Shown here in pieces: positions 54,928 through 64,000 of a DNA stretch of 64,000 bases. Every line of letters starts with the position of its first letter. The stretch's first letter is position 1. The notes beneath the pieces were generated by a model. That model was not told the origin of the DNA and did not search any database. It was given only the letters and a program-made list of their open reading frames with translations. The stretch is from an uncultured Pseudomonas sp. (GTDB lineage: Bacteria; Pseudomonadota; Gammaproteobacteria; Pseudomonadales; Pseudomonadaceae): the NCBI RefSeq assembly GCF_946886105.1, contig NZ_CAMPHV010000006.1, forward strand, positions 98,358-162,357, in the 5' to 3' direction. The translations under genes were made by a program, and so were the position numbers.

Positions 54928-56112
54928 TTACCAGCTCAGCACCGCACCCACGGCGAAGGTGTCGGTGTCTTCGGCCAAGCCACTACCGGCGGCGGCATCG
55001 ATCTCGTACTGGTTGTACTCGGCGACCAGCTTGAGGTTGTCGTTGATGGTGCGGAAGTAGGCGACGCCACGGGTCTCGTAATCGGCGGCGGTACCCAGAC
55101 CGTTGCCGTCGTCCTCGGTCTTGCCATAGGACAGCGCCACGCGGTTCTTGCCGAAGGTGTAGGAGCCCTGCAGCAGATAGCCTTCGCTATCGATTTCGCG
55201 CAGCGTGGCTTCGCCGGCATTGTTGGTGAAGAACGGGTTGATGCCTTCGGCCTGGAAGCCGGAAGCGGTCACCGAGAAGCCGGCCATTTTCGCCTGCACG
55301 CCGTAGCCGAGGCCCTGGGAGGTCACGCTATCGACCGTGTCGTCGGTGTTTTCCGAGGTCTGGTAGGCGCCGTTGAGCCAGGAGTAGATGGTCGCGCCGC
55401 CGAGGTCGAACTGGTAGCTGACCTCCGACTCGAAGCGTGGCTCTTCCTGGTAGGACTTGCCGACCGCGCTGTCGTCGTTGGTGTCCACCGGGTCCATGAT
55501 ACCGACGGCGAAACGCAGGCCTTCGGCCAGGTTGTTGTTGCGGTAGGTGATCTGCGAGGTCGGGAACGGATAGGGATAGCCGGTGCCGATATTGCCGAAC
55601 GACACGCCGGTGCCGTCGACCAGGCCCAGGGTGTCGCTGACGTTGCCGTAACCGGCGAGCATTTCATCGAGGAAGATGTTGGAGCGCGAGAACAGGCCAA
55701 AGTCCTTACCCACCAACACTTCGCCCCACTCCGGCGACGCCACGGTGCCGTAGAACTGACGCACGTCGATGGCGGTGCTGGTGCCGTTGGCTTCGCTGTC
55801 GTTGATGGTGACCCAGAAGGACGAACGGCCGCCGAGTTTCAGGCCATCGATCTGCTTGCCGAAATTGAAGCCGATCCAGTTCGGCAGAAAGCCCATTTTC
55901 ACCCGCGCCTGACGGCGGTCGAACTGCTCGCCCTCGCGGTCGACATCGCTGTTCACATAGAAGGCGTTGATATAGCCGTCGGTGGAGAAGGTGGTGTCAT
56001 CCTGGTCGTACAGAACGATCTCGGCAGCCGCTTGCTGAGCCGTGGCCAGCGCTACGGCGGCCGTCAGAGCCAGGGGCAGGAATCGGATGTTGGCGATCTT
56101 GTTGTTGTGCAT
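54928..56112 (-). CDS. Outer-membrane porin
   Basis: A 394-residue porin from ATG 56112 with signal peptide MHNNKIANIRFLPLALTAAV...QQAAA and mature start EIVLYDQDDTTFSTDGYINA. It shows alternating barrel strands, GFNFGKQIDGLKLGGRSSFW, VLVGKDFGLFSRSNIFLDEM and a terminal AVGAVLSW. It resembles the Gram-negative porin family of 16-strand barrels. The place in the PQQ island suggests uptake of alcohols or of the metal/cofactor across the outer membrane; specificity is unknown. The region upstream (56113-56387) holds GTAGTACC/GGTACTAC motifs at 56252-56275. Confidence 0.92.
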   Translation of the reverse strand: MHNNKIANIRFLPLALTAAVALATAQQAAAEIVLYDQDDTTFSTDGYINAFYVNSDVDREGEQFDRRQARVKMGFLPNWIGFNFGKQIDGLKLGGRSSFWVTINDSEANGTSTAIDVRQFYGTVASPEWGEVLVGKDFGLFSRSNIFLDEMLAGYGNVSDTLGLVDGTGVSFGNIGTGYPYPFPTSQITYRNNNLAEGLRFAVGIMDPVDTNDDSAVGKSYQEEPRFESEVSYQFDLGGATIYSWLNGAYQTSENTDDTVDSVTSQGLGYGVQAKMAGFSVTASGFQAEGINPFFTNNAGEATLREIDSEGYLLQGSYTFGKNRVALSYGKTEDDGNGLGTAADYETRGVAYFRTINDNLKLVAEYNQYEIDAAAGSGLAEDTDTFAVGAVLSW

Positions 56113-56387
56113 ATCACTCTCCGCTTGAGGGGTCGACCGTCGGGTAGTCGGTTCGGAGGCGATTATCGAAAAGCCGCAACCCCGGCCATACGCTGCTATG
56201 GCGCCGGTTACCTGCTGCTTTGGCCGGGCCCGGCGGCTCGGGCAATAAGGCGTAGTACCTGAAGATGTAGTACCCGTCGCCCGAAGGTCGTAAACGGCGC
56301 GAGCCAGGCGCGGGCAAGCGCCCAGGCCGCGCCGAAACGGGCGATCCGGCGTTTTGGGTACGGTGAGAAAAGTCGCGTGAAAAGGCG

Positions 56388-58928
56388 CTAATCGGCGTGG
56401 GACGACCAATCCGTAGTCGGTTTGGCGGCGTTGGCCAAAACGTACCAACCGCCCTCACCTGCTTGCAGCTGGCGCTGGCATTGCAATAGATCGCTGCGGG
56501 TGATCGCCGCCAACGCCTGCTGCAGTGCGCCATGGTGCTGTTCGGGCAAGCCGGCCAGATGGGTTTGCCAGCACTGTTCGGCATACTCGGGCGACGTCGC
56601 GCTCAGCAATTGCCGACCCAGCTCATCGGTCACGCCGCTTAGGCTTTGCGCGTCCAAGTTCGCCAGGCCTGCGCCCTGTTTCTGTAGAAAGGCTTCGATA
56701 TGGGCGAGGATTTCCGCCGGCGAAGCGTGCGGCGATTGCACCGCGAACAGGATGCCGCCACGCCCCCGCACCTGGCGGTAGCCGCAAAATACCGCGTAGC
56801 CCAGTTGCAGCTCGCTGCGCATGCGGCGAAAAAACGCCTGCTGGTACAGCTGCGCGAGCAAGCGCCAGCTGGCTTCGAGCGCCGCCTCCGGCGCGGGCTG
56901 CGGGCAGAACAACAGCAATAGCGAATCATCGCAGGCGATGCCGACATCCCACCAATGCCGCCCCACTAACGCAGGGGCTGGCGGCTCGGCCACGGATAAC
57001 GGCGAAACCGCGGCGAACAAGGCTTCGATCTCGGCTCGCCCCGCCGCCTCGATAGCCACACCCAGGCCTTCGAAGCGCGCCCCCCGGTATGCCTCGCGCA
57101 GGCTTTGCGGGGTCAGCGGCGCGCAGTCGCCAGGCGGCGCAAACAGTTCGGGCAAACGCCGCAGCACTTGGCGTAGCGCCATTTCGGCGCGCACCTGCGC
57201 CGCTTCTTCTCGCGCCTGACGCGGGCTCTGCCGCCAGGCCTCGGCCGGCGGATCGAGGAGGATCGGCAACACCTCGCCGAGCACCTGAGACAACAACTTT
57301 GCCGGCCCCTGGAGCGACAGGTGCCAGGCATCCTCCTCCACCGTCACTTGCAAGGAGACGCCGACCTCGGCCGCATCGGCTTCAATCGCTCGCAGCGCGA
57401 CGCGGAACAATGCCTGCAACGGCGCAACCGCCACCCGCCCGGCGAACCGGCAACGCCCGTTCAACACCGCCTGCCCGGGCGCAGTCAGCCAACGCAGCCG
57501 TGCCGGAATGGCGACGACGCTTGGCGGCGTCGCTCGCGGTTGGCGAAACGCATTGCCTGGCGGTAGCTGCCAGGCCCAGGCCCGTGGGGCGGCACTCGCA
57601 GGCGCCTCGCGGCGCATCTGCAAGGCAAAGCCGGCAGCGGGCCAGGCGGGCATGGGCGCGGCATCGGCGAACAGGGCGATACGCCGTGCCCCCTGCTGCA
57701 TCTGCGCCAACAATGCCGCGACTACGGCAGCTTCGGCGGTACTCGGCTGCTCGCCGTACTCCAGGCTGGCTTGCCAGCAGCGCGCCAGCGCCAAGGGCGC
57801 CAGAGCGCCTATCCAGTGTTGTCGGATGCTGCGATAGCGCTCATGCAAAGCGCCATGATCGGCGCCTGCGAAGAACGTCAGCCAGGCCGACAGCGCCTGG
57901 GTCAGACGAGCCTGGGTGGCCGGCGCGCAGTCGACGCCGGAGAAGCTCAACAGCAACAGGCTCTGCTCGGCGTAGCGATAGATCACCTGGGTTTTCAGCC
58001 CCTGGCACAGCCCGGCCTCGCGCAAGCCGGCGAGCAACCCGCCCGGCGCCTCGCTGCGCAACCAGGTCTGAACGAATTCCAATGCCTGCCCCATACCCGG
58101 CGCCGCCCATTCCAGGGCGAACGCCAGGTGCAATGCCGGCCCGGTCGCCGCCACCTGCATGCGCAAGTGCCGCTCGCGCAGCGCCAACAAGGGCACGGGC
58201 GGCGTTTGGCGGTGCCTGACGCCAGGCGCCAGCACCTGCGCATGCCGTTGCACTATCTCGAACAACTCGTCGGCGGATTGCGGACCGACCAGCAACAGCG
58301 ACAGTTGTCCGGCCTGATAGAAGCGCCGATGAAACCCCAGCAGGGCCTGCTGAAAATCCTCCTCCTCGACCTTCAGGCTGTCGCGATTGCCCGCCTGAAA
58401 CGCGGCGCAACGATGGCCGACCGGCAACGCCTGGGCCAGCCCCGCCGCGACCAGGGTGTCGGGGTCCTGGGCGCGGGCGATGAATTCGGCATGCACCACC
58501 TCACGCTCGCGCAGTTGCGCAGCTTTATCCAATAGCGGCTTGGCCAGCATGTCCAGGAGTCGCGCGAGGGCCTCGCCGAGCCGCTGGGCCGGCACCTCGC
58601 AAAAATATTCGGTGTGCCGCGCCTGGGTCGAGGCGTTCAACTGCCCGCCGCAGCCCTGGACGAACGCCATCAACGCGTCTTCGACGGCGTAGCCGTGGCT
58701 GCCGAGAAACAGCAGATGTTCGAGAAAGTGCGCCAAGCCGGGATACGCCGTCGGCTCGTCATGGCTGCCCGCGGCGACCCGCAGGCTGATCGCCGCCTTG
58801 GTCGCCCCCGCTTGGCTGAGCGCCGCCACGCGCAGGCCGCCGGCCAACTGCCGACGCTCGGGCTGAGGCGCGGTTAGCGGCGGAAAATCGCTAGCGGTGG
58901 GCATGGCGGAACTCGGTTCTGGCAGCAT
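56388..58928 (-). CDS. pqqF: PqqF M16 metallopeptidase
   Basis: An 846-residue pitrilysin-type peptidase. ATG 58928 is chosen because GAGG lies six bases upstream; ATG 58904 is an alternative. The inverted zinc motif HFLEH is at residues 67-71, with the further glutamate ligand in the REREVVHAEF segment about 75 residues on. Two catalytic-type and two inactive M16 domains follow. PqqF trims the modified PqqA peptide to Glu-Tyr for PQQ formation. Other pqq genes are not in the window. Standing beside the PQQ dehydrogenase cluster, and with a TTGGTAG box upstream, it ties cofactor supply to enzyme expression. Confidence 0.93.
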   Translation of the reverse strand: MLPEPSSAMPTASDFPPLTAPQPERRQLAGGLRVAALSQAGATKAAISLRVAAGSHDEPTAYPGLAHFLEHLLFLGSHGYAVEDALMAFVQGCGGQLNASTQARHTEYFCEVPAQRLGEALARLLDMLAKPLLDKAAQLREREVVHAEFIARAQDPDTLVAAGLAQALPVGHRCAAFQAGNRDSLKVEEEDFQQALLGFHRRFYQAGQLSLLLVGPQSADELFEIVQRHAQVLAPGVRHRQTPPVPLLALRERHLRMQVAATGPALHLAFALEWAAPGMGQALEFVQTWLRSEAPGGLLAGLREAGLCQGLKTQVIYRYAEQSLLLLSFSGVDCAPATQARLTQALSAWLTFFAGADHGALHERYRSIRQHWIGALAPLALARCWQASLEYGEQPSTAEAAVVAALLAQMQQGARRIALFADAAPMPAWPAAGFALQMRREAPASAAPRAWAWQLPPGNAFRQPRATPPSVVAIPARLRWLTAPGQAVLNGRCRFAGRVAVAPLQALFRVALRAIEADAAEVGVSLQVTVEEDAWHLSLQGPAKLLSQVLGEVLPILLDPPAEAWRQSPRQAREEAAQVRAEMALRQVLRRLPELFAPPGDCAPLTPQSLREAYRGARFEGLGVAIEAAGRAEIEALFAAVSPLSVAEPPAPALVGRHWWDVGIACDDSLLLLFCPQPAPEAALEASWRLLAQLYQQAFFRRMRSELQLGYAVFCGYRQVRGRGGILFAVQSPHASPAEILAHIEAFLQKQGAGLANLDAQSLSGVTDELGRQLLSATSPEYAEQCWQTHLAGLPEQHHGALQQALAAITRSDLLQCQRQLQAGEGGWYVLANAAKPTTDWSSHAD

Positions 58929-58992
58929 TCGGCACCTCAGCATCGAACAATCGGCAGCCGCCCGGCAATGCTGCTTTGGCACGAGCAGCCTT

Positions 58993-59006
58993 GCTACCAA
59001 AGTAGC
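58993..59006. promoter_or_regulatory. TTGGTAG box upstream of pqqF
   Basis: GCTACCAAAGTAGC, a palindrome with arms GCTAC/GTAGC; on the minus strand it reads CTACTTTGGTAGC. It lies 65 bases before the pqqF start. Confidence 0.6.
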
Positions 59007-59481
59007 GAACCGGCACAGCGGCAACTGCGCCTGTCGATAGCGCACTCCTCGAGCAACGAAAGTTTGAACTTATTCATTGTTTCAATTTGCCTGTTTCAGT
59101 CCGGCCATTTATCGGCTGAGGCTGAATTCCGTTTCGTTTCTTCAGCAGTTCCCCATGCCCAGTCGGTCTCCTCCGCGGGCCTTCGGCGCCCTAGATTTTC
59201 ACCGCCAACTATCGCTTGATAATGCCGTTTTAGAGCGCCAAACGCCTATTTCTTCCCGCACGCCGAGCAAGCCGTCGATGCCCTTCTATTACTGGATGAA
59301 AGGTGCCCGATCGCAGGCTATGCGCAAAGATTCCAAGCAGCCCGGAATGCTTGATTAGTGGACTGTCAAATCAGCCACGGAAGGTCAATTTCATTGATCA
59401 AGTTAACAGCCGGTCAGTCCAGGCTTCCTGCGTCTGGACTGTCCCCCGACTGCATCTGGTCACGTGCCAGAAGGATCTGTC
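59007..59481. other. Intergenic region without a convincing gene
   Basis: About 475 bases between the pqqF promoter and the LolA-like gene, with lower GC than its neighbours. Short open frames have no ribosome site or recognisable product. GGTCAGTCCAGGC...GCGTCTGGACTGTCC (about 59412-59446) gives an imperfect hairpin near the LolA-like gene. Confidence 0.5.
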
Positions 59482-60252
59482 ATGCGTTTGCCCTCACTCC
59501 TGCTGCCCCTGATGCTTACCCTGGCGTGGACGGCTCAAGCAGAAACCGCCGAACAGGTGGCCATACGCGCGGACGAAAACCTGCGCAACTATGGCGACCT
59601 GCAAGTGAACCTGGAAATGGTGCTGATCAGCCCCAGCGGCGAAACCGCAAGCCGCGCGCTGCGGGTACGCAGCCGCGAGGCGGGCGACAGCACCGACCAG
59701 ACCCTGATGGTCTTCGAGGCCCCCAGGGACGTGGCGGGTTCAGGTTTGCTGTCGCACAACCGTGCTACCGGCGAAGACGAACAATGGCTCTACCTGCCCA
59801 CCCTCAAGCGCATCAAGCAGATCGGTGCGCGCAACAAGTCCGGTCCGTTCATGGGCTCCGAGTTCGCCTACGAAGACATAGTCACGCCGTTCTGGCAGAA
59901 ATTCAGCTACCGCGACCTGACCGAGACGACGCTGGACGACATGCCCGTCTACCGCCTGGAACGCATCCCCAAGGATGAGTATTCGGGCTATACCCGTCAG
60001 CTCGTGTGGATCGACAAGGCGCAACACCTGATCCGCCGTATCGAGTATTACGACCGTCGCAACAACCTCCTCAAAACCTACACCGCTTCGGACTTCCAGC
60101 AGCACCCGGGCGGGCATTGGCGGCCCGGGGAAATGCTGATGGTCAACCACCAGACCGGCAAACAGACACGCCTGCTGTGGCGCGACTACCGCTTCGACAC
60201 CGGTCTGACAGCCGCAGATTTCAGTCAGAACGCCCTGCTGCGAGTGCGCTGA
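59482..60252 (+). CDS. Outer-membrane lipoprotein-sorting (LolA-like) protein
   Basis: A 256-residue secreted protein from ATG 59482 (GAAGGA upstream), signal MRLPSLLLPLMLTLAWTAQA. It has the LolA/LppX-like half-barrel pattern: MVFEAPRDVAGSGLLSHNRA, DEQWLYLPTLKRIKQIGARN, GSEFAYEDIVTPFWQKFSYR, and RQLVWIDKAQHLIRRIEYYD. Proteins of this family are encoded with MMPL/RND exporters and are thought to carry a lipid or hydrophobic compound across the periplasm. The stop overlaps the next start by one base (TGATG). Confidence 0.92.
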   Translation: MRLPSLLLPLMLTLAWTAQAETAEQVAIRADENLRNYGDLQVNLEMVLISPSGETASRALRVRSREAGDSTDQTLMVFEAPRDVAGSGLLSHNRATGEDEQWLYLPTLKRIKQIGARNKSGPFMGSEFAYEDIVTPFWQKFSYRDLTETTLDDMPVYRLERIPKDEYSGYTRQLVWIDKAQHLIRRIEYYDRRNNLLKTYTASDFQQHPGGHWRPGEMLMVNHQTGKQTRLLWRDYRFDTGLTAADFSQNALLRVR

Positions 60253-61544
60253 TGATGACCAAGATCACGCGCCCCGCCCTATGGACCCTGGGCCTGGCGA
60301 TAAGCTTGTTCGCCTGCTCGCCGGCCGATGCACTGCAGCAGCGCCACGAACTCGGCCTGGAAACCTGGAACTTCGCCGAGCGGGGCGCCCAGGGTCAGGC
60401 CCGGACAAATGCCTCGGTGAGTCTGCGTAGCGAGTTCTGGCACGACCTGGACAACGGCCGTGATCGCCTCGTGCTGGTGCCGTTCGTGCGCGGCGACCTG
60501 CGCGATGCCCGGCGCAGCCATTTCGACCTGCGCGAAGCCAGTTGGGACCACCGCGGCGATGGCTTCACCTTGCGCGCCGGCATCCATCAGGTGTTCTGGG
60601 GTGTGACCGAAGGCGTGCACCTGGTCGACATCGTCAACCAGACCGATCAGGTGGAAAGCCTGGACGGCGAGCAGAAGCTCGGCCAACCGATGATCAACCT
60701 GAGCATCGAGCGCGGTCAGCAGCTGTTCGACCTGTTTCTGCTCACCGGCGCCCGCGAACGGCGTTTTCCCGGCGAGGACGGGCGTCTACGCCTGCCCCTG
60801 GTGGTGGACGAGGACCTGAGCAGCTACGAATCCTCCCGGGAAAACCGCCGTCTGGACCTGGCCGCGCGCTGGCAGCTCAACCTGCCGACCCTGCGCCTGG
60901 GCCTGAGCGGCTTTTCCGGCACCGCCCGCGAGCCGGAACTGCGCCCGGTCGTCGACCTCGCCCAGGTGCGCTTCAGCGGCGGCCAAGCGGTCGGTTTCGC
61001 CCCGGGCTACCGACCGGTACTGGCGCCCCACTACCCGCTGATAGAGCAGTTCGGCCTGGACGTGCAGGTGACCCAGGGCGACCTGCTGTGGAAGCTCGAA
61101 GCCATCCGGCGCACCGGCGGCGTGGAGAACTTCAACGCCGCCGATGCCGGCCTGGAATACACCCAGGTCGGCGCCTTCGGCACCCGCCTGGATCTCGGCT
61201 GGTTGTTCGAATACCTCTACGACAGCCGCGACGAACGCGCCACCACGCCCTTCGAGGACGACCTGCTGCTGGGTTGGCGTCTGGCGTTCAACGATGCGGC
61301 CAGCAGCACCTTGCTGGCCAGCTTGATCCTCGACCGCCAGACCAGAGAACGCCTGATCAGCCTCGAAGGCCAGCACCGGCTCAGCGACGACCTGCTGCTG
61401 GAGCTGGAGCTGCGCGTTTTCGCAGGCGGCGCCGAGCGGCCGCAAAACACTTTCGAGTTCGTCAGCGCGACCGACACCCGGCACAAGCTGCGCCCGTTGC
61501 TCCGGGACGATTTTCTGCGCTTGGAGCTGAGCTGGTTTTTTTAA
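60252..61544 (+). CDS. Secreted DUF1302-like / beta-barrel outer-membrane protein
   Basis: A 430-residue protein with signal MMTKITRPALWTLGLAISLF...ACSPADA. The mature part has the alternating strands of an outer-membrane barrel (SVSLRSEFWHDLDNGRDRLV, LEYTQVGAFGTRLDLGWLFE, LLLELELRVFAGG) and ends in ELSWFF with the terminal Phe. It looks like the partner protein often encoded between a LolA-like protein and an MMPL exporter. A C in FACSPAD might be a lipobox but is probably just the signal region. Probable role: outer-membrane end of a lipid or hydrophobic-compound export route. Confidence 0.85.
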   Translation: MMTKITRPALWTLGLAISLFACSPADALQQRHELGLETWNFAERGAQGQARTNASVSLRSEFWHDLDNGRDRLVLVPFVRGDLRDARRSHFDLREASWDHRGDGFTLRAGIHQVFWGVTEGVHLVDIVNQTDQVESLDGEQKLGQPMINLSIERGQQLFDLFLLTGARERRFPGEDGRLRLPLVVDEDLSSYESSRENRRLDLAARWQLNLPTLRLGLSGFSGTAREPELRPVVDLAQVRFSGGQAVGFAPGYRPVLAPHYPLIEQFGLDVQVTQGDLLWKLEAIRRTGGVENFNAADAGLEYTQVGAFGTRLDLGWLFEYLYDSRDERATTPFEDDLLLGWRLAFNDAASSTLLASLILDRQTRERLISLEGQHRLSDDLLLELELRVFAGGAERPQNTFEFVSATDTRHKLRPLLRDDFLRLELSWFF

Positions 61545-61603
61545 ACGAAGTAATCACTGGGACAGCCGCTGCATGCGGCACTTCGCTAAGCCAGAGGCCT
61601 GAT

Positions 61604-64000
61604 ATGAAACGATTGCCAAACGCCCCCACCACAGAGCCCCTCGCAGAAAACTGGAGCAGCCGACTGGTCGCCCGTCTCTCCAGCGCCATAGTCGGCCACC
61701 CGCTAGTGTCCATCCTGCTCGGCCTGCTGCTGGTCGCCGCCTGCGTCGTCGGCATGGGCGGCTATACCTATTCCCTGGATCACCGGGTGTTTTTCAGCCC
61801 GGAAAATCCCCAGTTGCAAGCCTTCGAAAAACTGCACGAGGACTATTCGAAAACCGACACGGTGATCATCGCCCTGGCGCCAAAATCCAGTTCGGTGTTC
61901 GCCCCGGAATTCCTCACGGCCCTGCGCGACCTGACCGAGCAGAGCTGGCAGCTGCCCTATGTGCAACGCGTCGAGTCACTGACCAACTTCCAGCATGTGC
62001 AGGTCGACGGAGACAACATCGACACCGCCGACCTGGTGCCGAACCCCGCCGAGTTGAATGCCACGGACCTCGCCGAGATTCGCCGCACGGCGTTGGCCGA
62101 GCCGTTTCTGGTCGACTCCCTGGTCAACCCCGAAGGCACGGTCGCCGGCGTCAGGCTGACCCTGAACATGCCCGGCTTGAAGCAGATCGAGGAAGTCCCG
62201 GAGGTGGTCTTCGCAATTCGCGAACTGGTCGGCGAGCTACGCCGGGCGCACCCGGATATCGACACTCACCTGGCCGGTCAGACCATCGCCAACCAGGCGT
62301 TTCCGGAGGAATCCCAGGCCGACTTCGTGCGCGTCTGGCCCTGGTTCATGCTGACCATGATGCTGGTGCTGGCGGTGCTGTTCCGTAGCGCCAAGGCGAT
62401 GTCGGTGGTCGTTTTCAGTTGCCTGCTGGCGGTGTTCGCCGGCGCCGGCCTGGTGGGTTTCGTCAACCCGGTGATCAACGACGCGGTGGTGGTGGCGCCG
62501 ATAATGATCCTGGCGCTGGCCTTCGCCGACGGCATCCACCTGGTGGTGACCTGGACCCAGGCCACGCATGCCGGCCAGGACAAGCGAACGGCCATGGTGC
62601 ACAGCCTGCGCACCAATATGGGCGCCATGACCCTGACCACCCTGCTCACCGCCGTTGGCTTTCTGACCCTGCATTTCAACGACTCGCCGCCGTTCCGGGT
62701 CATGGGTTATATCGTCGCCGCCGGGGTGCTCATCGCCCTGCTGCTGACCCTGCTGCTCAGCGCCCCGCTGCTGGCCTGGCTGCCGGGCCGGCCGCCGAAG
62801 CGCGTCTGGCCCATGATGGCTGGCGACTCGGCGCAGATGGGCCGCCTGGCGGAGTTCGTGATCCACCGTCGTTACCCGTTGTTGGCCGTGTTGCTGCTGT
62901 TGGCCGCTGGCCTGCTCGCCTGGGTGCCGAGTAATAGGATCAACGACGATATCGTCAAGTACTACACCCCCGACACGCAATTCCGTCAGGACATGGAGTT
63001 CGTCAACAACAACCTCACCGGTATCGGCGAAATCAACTATTCGCTGCCCGCCGGCGGTGCCGAGCAAATCGTCGAGCCGGCTTATCTGCGGCGCCTCGAT
63101 GCCTTCGCCCAGTGGCTCAAGATCCAGCCCAATGTCACCCAGGTCAACTCCCTGGTCGACGTGATCAAGCGGGTCAACCAGGTGATGCATGGCGACGATC
63201 CGGCCTATTACCGCATCCCCGATAGCCGCGAGGAAGTCGCCCAGTACCTGCTGCAGTACGAACTGTCCCTGCCCCTGGGCATGGACCTGAACTACCTGAT
63301 CCGCTTCGACCGCTCGGAATCGCGCCTGCGGGTTTCAGTCGGCAGCTCCAGCGGCCAGGAGATCATCGCCCTGGATCGGGCCGCCCAGGCCTGGCAGCGC
63401 GATCACCTGCCGGCCGCGATGCAGACCCCAGGCGCCTCGCTGTCGCTGATGTTCGCGAACATCGGCGCGCGCTCGATCGGCGGCATGTTCTCCGGCATGC
63501 TCGGTTCGTTGGTCGGCGCCTCGCTGTTGGTGGCGCTGCTGTTCGGCTCCTGGCGCCATGGCTTGGCCTGCTTTGTCGGCAACCTGTTGCCGATCGGCAT
63601 GGCCTTCGGCGCCTGGGGTCTGCTCAACGGCAATATCGATCTGGGCCTGACCCTGGTGCTGGGCATCGCCTTCAGCGTGGTGATCGACGACACCATCCAC
63701 TTCATCAGCAAATACGAACGTGCCAGGCGCAACGGTTTGAGCTGCGAAGACGCGGTACGCAGCGCTTTTCGCACGGTCGGCTACGCCCTGATGACCACCA
63801 GCCTGGTTCTGGGCCTGGGCTTCGCCTGGCTGGCCAACTCGGCGATCCAGATCACCGTCAACACCGCCATCGTCACCTGCCTGAGCATTGCCTTCGCCCT
63901 GATGATGGACCTGCTCCTGCTGCCCATCCTGCTTTTGCTGACCGACAAACGCGATATGGCTCGCCTACCCGCCGCGGAGAACGAGGCGTTGGCGCTGGAC
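61604..64000 (+). CDS. MMPL/RND-family exporter (partial, 3' end outside window)
   Basis: ATG 61604 opens 799 codons that stay open to the window edge. The start is MKRLPNAPTTEPLAENWSSR, and a first membrane segment lies near residue 35-55. A periplasmic loop is followed by a block of membrane segments (WFMLTMMLVLAVLFRSAKAM, VVVAPIMILALAFADGIHLV), then a second loop and a second block with LGIAFSVVIDDTIHFISKYE. This is the two-fold RND layout without AcrB-type porter domains, as in MMPL and hopanoid/lipid exporters. It closes the trio with the LolA-like and barrel proteins. Only the C-terminus is missing. Confidence 0.93.
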   Translation, partial: MKRLPNAPTTEPLAENWSSRLVARLSSAIVGHPLVSILLGLLLVAACVVGMGGYTYSLDHRVFFSPENPQLQAFEKLHEDYSKTDTVIIALAPKSSSVFAPEFLTALRDLTEQSWQLPYVQRVESLTNFQHVQVDGDNIDTADLVPNPAELNATDLAEIRRTALAEPFLVDSLVNPEGTVAGVRLTLNMPGLKQIEEVPEVVFAIRELVGELRRAHPDIDTHLAGQTIANQAFPEESQADFVRVWPWFMLTMMLVLAVLFRSAKAMSVVVFSCLLAVFAGAGLVGFVNPVINDAVVVAPIMILALAFADGIHLVVTWTQATHAGQDKRTAMVHSLRTNMGAMTLTTLLTAVGFLTLHFNDSPPFRVMGYIVAAGVLIALLLTLLLSAPLLAWLPGRPPKRVWPMMAGDSAQMGRLAEFVIHRRYPLLAVLLLLAAGLLAWVPSNRINDDIVKYYTPDTQFRQDMEFVNNNLTGIGEINYSLPAGGAEQIVEPAYLRRLDAFAQWLKIQPNVTQVNSLVDVIKRVNQVMHGDDPAYYRIPDSREEVAQYLLQYELSLPLGMDLNYLIRFDRSESRLRVSVGSSSGQEIIALDRAAQAWQRDHLPAAMQTPGASLSLMFANIGARSIGGMFSGMLGSLVGASLLVALLFGSWRHGLACFVGNLLPIGMAFGAWGLLNGNIDLGLTLVLGIAFSVVIDDTIHFISKYERARRNGLSCEDAVRSAFRTVGYALMTTSLVLGLGFAWLANSAIQITVNTAIVTCLSIAFALMMDLLLLPILLLLTDKRDMARLPAAENEALALD

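Noticed and set aside
56252..56275. GTAGTACCTGAAGATGTAGTACC upstream of the porin as a further TTGGTAG box
   Set aside because: It has two GTAGTACC units but lacks the TTGG core, so I did not count it as a member of the motif.

Overview
This window comes from a high-GC gammaproteobacterium of the genus Pseudomonas in the broad sense. The evidence is gene order: dnaX-ybaB, the 4.5S RNA, ligA-zipA-smc, then xdhA-xdhB-xdhC, guanine deaminase, a GntR regulator and the urate/allantoin genes. This is the order I recall from P. aeruginosa. Intergenic palindromes of Pseudomonas type support the placement. Two expected genes are absent from their usual places: recR after ybaB, and alkB2 between smc and xdhA.

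Region 1 (1-12.2 kb) is housekeeping. It holds a truncated KGG-repeat stress protein, ybaB, dnaX, two small Pseudomonas proteins, ffs (minus strand), an HU-type protein, ligA, zipA and smc. A remnant of a GntR regulator overlaps the start of smc.

Region 2 (12.4-32.5 kb) encodes what looks like a complete purine route from guanine to glyoxylate and two urea. Guanine deaminase makes xanthine and XdhAB (matured by XdhC) makes urate. PuuD, HiuH, UraD, PuuE, Alc and AllA carry it to glyoxylate. Two NCS2 permeases, a Tsx-type outer-membrane channel and a LysE exporter serve transport. A GntR regulator sits inside the locus, and the same palindrome (TTGTAYACAA) occurs five times in front of these operons. 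A second motif (TTGAC-N6-GTCAA) overlaps a good sigma-70 promoter upstream of xdhA. An intact IS1595-type element (19151-20183, with 8-bp target duplication TTATTTAA) lies inside an intergenic palindrome.

Region 3 (32.7-61.5 kb) is a periplasmic alcohol-oxidation island built on PQQ. It holds aldehyde dehydrogenase ExaC and a PQQ alcohol dehydrogenase with the extra Asp of lanthanide enzymes (PedH type). It also has a metallohydrolase, a SoxYZ-like carrier, cytochrome c550 (PedF), three periplasmic binding proteins, a beta-propeller, a two-gene ABC exporter, a CXXCW-type protein, a LuxR-type response regulator, NosP-NahK, a porin and PqqF. A TTGGTAG-containing box recurs in at least seven intergenic regions here and probably marks one regulon. 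A 30-residue membrane peptide gene (54557-54649) fits between nosP and the porin.

Region 4 (59.5-64 kb) has a LolA-like protein, an outer-membrane beta-barrel-like protein and an MMPL/RND exporter that runs off the window.

Between genes there are many REP-like inverted repeats and one REP-associated tyrosine transposase (RAYT). Family names come from reading the sequence against memory; no database search was run.
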